11,391 bases of DNA from Saccoglossus kowalevskii (lineage: Eukaryota; Hemichordata; Enteropneusta; Harrimaniidae): assembly GCF_000003605.2 (NCBI RefSeq), contig NW_003111475.1:26370-37760 (forward strand), given 5' to 3'. A program made the position numbers and the translations under genes. Below, in pieces: positions 8,369-11,391 of this stretch (position 1 is its first letter; the number at the start of each line of letters is the position of its first letter). The notes under the pieces were generated by a model. It had not been told where the DNA came from and did no database searches. It saw nothing but the letters and a program-made list of their open reading frames with translations.

Positions 8369-9234
8369 TGACTTGGTACTTTTTTCACCCTTTTCACCCA
8401 TGCACCCCTTGATCGTATTAGTTCTCCCTCCGCCATAAAACTGACTTTTAGCGTTTGTTTGATTCCCCATATAACCCCATAATATTTAATATTGAGTCAC
8501 TTAGCATGTCTTTTTCAGCAGTTTGTAACTGTTTTTTCTAAGTTTGGGATAAGCATATATCTTATTCTTGTTTGCACAGCGGTGTAATCAATATTATTTT
8601 GTTTTAATTTTCTTATTTTCCAACTAAGTTAAACACTAGCAAGTGTATATTTTCCTACACACACATTCTACATATAGTCGCGTTTATTAGGTAAATTCCT
8701 TTTGAATTTCAAAATTCAAGCCCTGTCATTTTTCTGCAAAATTACCTTTGCATGCGTAAATTTAAATTGATTTATCATTGCAGTGTTTTCTGTTAGACTT
8801 ACTATTTAATTGCTTGTTCAAACAAATCTCCACCTACAAAAATGTTTTTGTTTTTTTTTAATCATGAATGATATATATTATACTTCAAAAGAATGACTGT
8901 CTTTGATGCTGTATTCATGTGCCATTGTATAAACCATTTACAATCACGATTCTCTTGATTCTTATCAAAGCATATGGCATACCCTCTATCGTAAGTCGAC
9001 CTCGTCGAGAAAATAATTTTACCTCCCCATTCGCGCTCTCATTGCGCTTCATCAATTACATCTCCGTGAACATTTTGTAAAATTACAAGATATACTTGAT
9101 GTTTAAGCCAGTGAAACGCATTCCTTCGTTTCATACTTGCGTTCAAATCCCTCGCATTTAATGTGAAAATGTTTAGTTTATCAGTCATTTTATTTATTTC
9201 CCCTTCCGTTTATACTTTTTTTTACTGTCTTGTC
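8369..9234. other. Unassigned DNA right of the family A array
   Basis: No gene is supported. A 9-bp tandem (ttttcaccc at 8382-8390 and 8391-8399) abuts the array. On the minus strand, 8365-8436 is a 23-codon frame starting ATGGCGGAG whose stop lies in the last bases of the repeat. Further right, the sequence is poly(T)-rich and featureless until a short CpG-containing patch near 8990-9060. Confidence 0.3.
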
Positions 9235-9257
9235 GTAATTGGTGTAATTGGTGTAAT
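9235..9257 (+). repeat. 9-bp short tandem repeat
   Basis: The unit gtaattggt occurs twice exactly (9235-9243 and 9244-9252) and is followed by a partial third copy, gtaat. It sits just upstream of the CRE-like palindrome. Confidence 0.85.
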
Positions 9258-9273
9258 AGACGGTGATAAATTG

Positions 9274-9317
9274 TGACGTCAGCATCCGGGGATGCAGGTA
9301 ATGGGTGTTGGCACGTG
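9274..9317. promoter_or_regulatory. CRE palindrome, inverted repeat and E-box cluster
   Basis: TGACGTCA (9274-9281) is the full CREB/ATF palindrome. It is followed without a gap by an inverted repeat, gcatcc-gg-ggatgc (9282-9295), and 16 bp later by the E-box CACGTG (9312-9317). Three palindromic protein-binding-type motifs in 44 bp of otherwise AT-rich DNA suggest an enhancer or promoter piece. No gene start is seen next to it, so function is inference. Confidence 0.4.
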
Positions 9318-9358
9318 TCACGATGATTGGATGACCAGTATAATAAAACGGGTCAATG

Positions 9359-9687
9359 TTAAAGGGCGGTGGTCGTCCCGCTGCACATGTGCTACATTTG
9401 TGTTGATAAACATTGATTTTCCCATAATCCAATGCACTCTTCTAATGGAAATCCCAAGTATGAGGTTTGACCTGGGTGCGACTTGCACTCATTACCACCG
9501 GTGACACCTTCGATACCTACCAATCACCTGAAAAATACCTAATTAAAGCTTGGTAACGTCTCAGTTTGTACTCTGTTGATCTGCGCAACAGTCAAAGTTG
9601 CCATCTTTGTTTGAATGAGACTATGGAGGTACCTCCACGATGAGACCAATTTCGCGCATGCGTGGTGCGACGACTATCGCTCTTTAA
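9359..9687. mobile_element. TTAA-flanked MITE, compact copy (family B)
   Basis: TTAA at 9359-9362 and TTAA at 9684-9687 enclose 321 bp. The ends are imperfect inverted repeats of about 30 bp: the left arm begins agggcggtggtcgtcccgct, and the right arm, read on the opposite strand, begins agagcgatagtcgtcgcacc. They share a TCGTC core and a subterminal catgYgc block. The right 260 bp or so aligns with 5884-6119 at about 75% identity by eye. It has no coding capacity and would need a transposase from elsewhere. A 25-bp insertion relative to the other copy, at 9621-9645, carries a palindrome. Confidence 0.75.
9621..9639. mobile_element. 19-bp palindromic micro-insertion 1
   Basis: The 19 bases ctatggaggtacctccacg contain a perfect 14-bp palindrome, tggaggtacctcca (9624-9637). 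They are bounded by exact 6-bp direct repeats, atgaga at 9615-9620 and 9640-9645. The homologous family B copy near 6076-6081 has a single atgaaa at this place and no palindrome, so it shows the likely empty site. Confidence 0.6.
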
Positions 9688-9814
9688 TTGTGAAGATAAA
9701 GTTGCACAATACATAATATTATAGTGCACCTTAAATTTATTCCTTGAAAAAAAAAATATTTTTTTAGTGAACTTATACCTTCAGACAGATTTTGGAGGAG
9801 TGTCCTTTATTTGA

Positions 9815-9833
9815 GCATGGACGTACGTCCATG
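9815..9833. mobile_element. 19-bp palindromic micro-insertion 2
   Basis: The 19 bases gcatggacgtacgtccatg contain a perfect 18-bp palindrome (9816-9833) and are bounded by exact 6-bp direct repeats, atttga at 9809-9814 and 9834-9839. The core matches micro-insertion 1 at 14 of 19 positions, and the two differences inside the palindrome (G/C and C/G) are paired, which keeps the symmetry. Confidence 0.6.
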
Positions 9834-10071
9834 ATTTGACTTTTTAGGGTTAGAAAGTACGAGGATGCTTGCCTTTTCTGGCCATTCAGGTGAGGTTTCT
9901 CAACATGGAAATAGGGCAAACTAATAATAATAAACAACTTCCCGGAAGTCGAAGATACGGAATTTCGCATGGGCGCGCATGGAGTTTTCGGGTAGAACGT
10001 AAACTTGCACGCGTGATACTGTGCTTCGACGTTGCAAAAATAAAATTCCCTTCTATCGACTATCAACATAC

Positions 10072-10095
10072 TGACATGTTGGTATTTTCCGCCAT
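10072..10095 (-). CDS. Candidate first coding exon (MAENTNMS)
   Basis: On the minus strand, gtcATGGCGG has G at -3 and G at +4, a favourable start context similar to the TISU element of short-leader housekeeping mRNAs. It is followed by codons for MAENTNMS and then a donor, gtatgt (10066-10071), leaving phase 0. The other reading runs into a stop two codons on (TAT GTT GAT AG...), so splicing would be required. ETS and CpG motifs upstream (10180-10210) support a 5' end here. The next exon was not identified; exon X at 2958-3047 has one phase-0 reading but lies 7 kb away. Confidence 0.3.
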
Positions 10096-10179
10096 GACAA
10101 AGCAGGAGTGTATTTGCACCGCATTCTAGTGACTTCTATGGTTGTAGAACACCCAGGGTGCCCTACAAGATTGGCTAGT

Positions 10180-10188
10180 AGAGGGCGC
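10180..10188 (+). promoter_or_regulatory. AGAGGGCGC word in CTCF-like context
   Basis: The string ctagtagagggcgc matches 12 of 14 positions of the CTCF-type core CCACYAGRGGGCGC. The same 9-mer occurs at 5617-5625 on the plus strand and at 6918-6926 on the minus strand. Whether a CTCF-like protein binds here is inference. Confidence 0.4.
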
Positions 10189-10210
10189 CACTTCCGAAAG
10201 ACCTCCGGAA

Positions 10211-10560
10211 ATTATTTGACCTGAAATCTATAGTTTTTCGGTTAATCAAACCATAACCCTGATTTAGATAATCTAAATAATTTAATCAAAGACATAAAAT
10301 GACCCTTAGGACCAGAAGGTATATGGATGTAAAGTTGAGAGTTTGGATGACGATCTTGGTGGGTGTATCTACGTGTATCTGTACAAGACAAGTTACTCCT
10401 GGGTCTGACAATGGCACTTTACATGGGTCAAAAGTTTGATAAGTTTTTTGTACATTGACGATCATTCTAGAATTACTTCTTATGACATATGAAGAGATAT
10501 TGAGTGGCTTTAGAGTGTATATGTAACAAGTCAATTGCAATAACGACACCATTAAGAATT
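10211..10560. other. Unresolved region with competing open frames
   Basis: Around 10286-10440 both strands are open in more than one frame. A 46-codon plus frame starts with the ATG at 10299. A second plus frame includes VESLDDDLGGCIYVYLYKTS. A long minus frame covers the same bases. None has clear splice signals on both sides and none is recognised, so no gene is called. Base composition is less AT-biased than in the neighbouring DNA, which leaves room for a real exon or an old retroelement piece. Confidence 0.25.
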
Positions 10561-10640
10561 TCATTCAGGGATGCAGGAATCAACAGAAACGCATGCTTTT
10601 TTTCTCTGGTCAGGTTGCAAGTCATTTGAAGAAGCTTCAC
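10561..10640 (-). CDS. Candidate terminal exon, hydrophilic peptide
   Basis: On the minus strand an acceptor-like stretch (cctagctttttaaccaag, ending at 10641) precedes two bases and 25 codons beginning EASSNDLQPDQRKKACVSVD, followed by a TGA stop at 10561-10563. The polar composition, rich in Asp, Gln, Lys and Ser, is unusual for translated AT-rich noncoding DNA. It would belong to a different minus-strand gene lying to the right, ending about 370 bp before the promoter-like region. A longer frame overlaps the same bases, so the call is weak. Confidence 0.25.
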
Positions 10641-10899
10641 CTTGGTTAAAAAGCTAGGTATAAATGAAGAACACAGAAAAATAAAAGCAAAAACACAAGA
10701 AAACCACCAATGTACAAAAAAAAAAACAAGGCACATTGCCTATTTTAATCAGCATCCCACCAATGCAGGGAATATTTTAAACACAGCAAGCATCCTGTAC
10801 ATCAATATAGAAACCTACATCATAGTGACCCTACTATGTTATATTTACAAGTCTTTTGTATATAGTGCAATACATGCCGATATTTCTGACCCATCTACT

Positions 10900-10913
10900 A
10901 TTGCCATGGTAAC
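10900..10913. promoter_or_regulatory. RFX X-box-like imperfect palindrome
   Basis: attgccatggtaac matches the RFX-family X-box, GTTGCCATGGTAAC, at 13 of 14 positions. One half-site (GTTACC on the minus strand) is perfect and the other has one change. X-boxes mark many ciliary-gene promoters in animals, but no gene start is seen beside this one. Confidence 0.45.
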
Positions 10914-11361
10914 AAAGATAACAGCACAAAATGGTACATACAGCCAAGTATCATTTTAGTCCATTCAGTAAAAAACAGCAATAGTTACATGTATCAAAGA
11001 GCATGTTGGTATCATGTGATATTGGGCTATGTTTTCTGGGAAACTGCAGGTGATCATTGCAAACTGTACACTCCCTAGCATTCTCCAAAAAAGTATCCCT
11101 AAGTAAGGGCAAATCTTTGGGATCAATAAACAGTAGTGGAGCATGCATAGATCATATGATATGTATATGCAGGCTCCAGCTGGAATATATCAATAATATC
11201 AATGGTAAAATTTTTCTGTTTGGATGACACAGCAGTATTAATGTTATTTATCCATGGAAACACTAATCTACATGTTTGCTGTGTATAATAACTTTACAGG
11301 TAAAAAAAATATATATATCACATGATTTTACACTGGGACATTGCCTGAAAAAGTACATGAA

Positions 11362-11375
11362 CCCCCCCCCCCCCC
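11362..11375 (+). repeat. Poly(C) tract
   Basis: An uninterrupted run of 14 C in DNA that is otherwise about two-thirds A+T. Such runs are prone to length error in sequencing. Confidence 0.95.
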
Positions 11376-11391
11376 ACAATGTCACAAGAAC

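Larger units (their letters stand above)
9941..10210 (-). promoter_or_regulatory. CpG- and ETS-rich promoter-like region
   Basis: This stretch is richer in CpG than its surroundings. It holds the ETS-type sites CCCGGAAGT (9941-9949), ACTTCCG (10190-10196) and CCGGAA (10205-10210). It also holds GCGCGC near 9973, an AGAGGGCGC word (10180-10188) and a compact inverted repeat, cacccagggtg (10150-10160). ETS sites with an ATGGCGG start just downstream on the minus strand (10095) resemble TATA-less housekeeping promoters. No transcription start can be proved from sequence. Confidence 0.4.
10641..11391. other. Unassigned right flank
   Basis: Open frames here (plus 10642-10959, minus 10951-11148) have no recognisable domains or good splice signals. 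The palindrome atcatatgat lies at 11151-11160. A poly(C) run of 14 (11362-11375) lies near the end and may be of uncertain length in the assembly. Confidence 0.3.

Noticed and set aside
9773-10129. Overlapping open frames on both strands (98 and 86 codons)
   Set aside because: Peptides have no recognisable features; CpG-richer composition with fewer stops explains the length.
10642-10959. 105-codon plus-strand open frame
   Set aside because: Lysine- and asparagine-rich at the start, as expected from A-rich DNA, with no domain and no splice or start support.
10951-11148. 65-codon minus-strand open frame with several Cys and His
   Set aside because: Cys/His spacing does not fit a zinc-finger pattern; length is within chance.
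11362-11375. Poly(C) run as a biological signal
   Set aside because: No associated motif, and homopolymer length is error-prone near the window end.

Overview
This window reads as AT-rich, intron- and repeat-rich nuclear DNA from an animal, most likely a marine invertebrate. The evidence is the lack of any long open frame, many short dispersed repeats, a (TG)n tract next to an array of monomers of about 145 bp, GT-AG-like exon boundaries, and frequent TACATGTA-type words. I cannot fix the species; a hemichordate, lancelet or mollusc would all fit. No complete protein gene, tRNA, rRNA or CRISPR array can be supported. Percent identities are by-eye estimates.

Layout, left to right. Positions 1-128 are unclassified. 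Positions 129-640 are monomers of a tandem-repeat family (family A). Positions 641-1629 are unassigned. Positions 1630-3047 hold four short stretches on the minus strand with good splice signals (X 2958-3047, Y 2697-2808, Z 2452-2547, W 1630-1658), which look like the 3' part of a split gene of unknown product. Positions 3663-3850 are a diverged head copy of family A. Positions 4553-6123 are a candidate TTAA-flanked DNA transposon derivative of about 1.56 kb (family B). Positions 6124-7050 are mostly unassigned. Positions 7050-8368 are the main family A element: a nested hairpin, then (TG)n, then eight monomers. Positions 9235-9300 are a small cluster of regulatory-type motifs. Positions 9359-9687 are a compact 321-bp family B element. 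Two 19-bp palindromic micro-insertions lie at 9621 and 9815. Positions 9940-10215 are CpG- and ETS-motif-rich, with a possible first coding exon on the minus strand at 10072-10095. Positions 10200-11391 are mainly unassigned, with one candidate minus-strand terminal exon and an RFX-like site.

How the parts may relate: a minus-strand gene could begin near 10.1 kb and end near 1.6 kb, with the repeats in its introns, but I could not link the first exon to the 3' exons. The most novel-looking signal is the pair of 19-bp palindromes. They are similar to each other, each is bounded by a different exact 6-bp direct repeat, and one sits inside a transposon copy whose sister copy lacks it.
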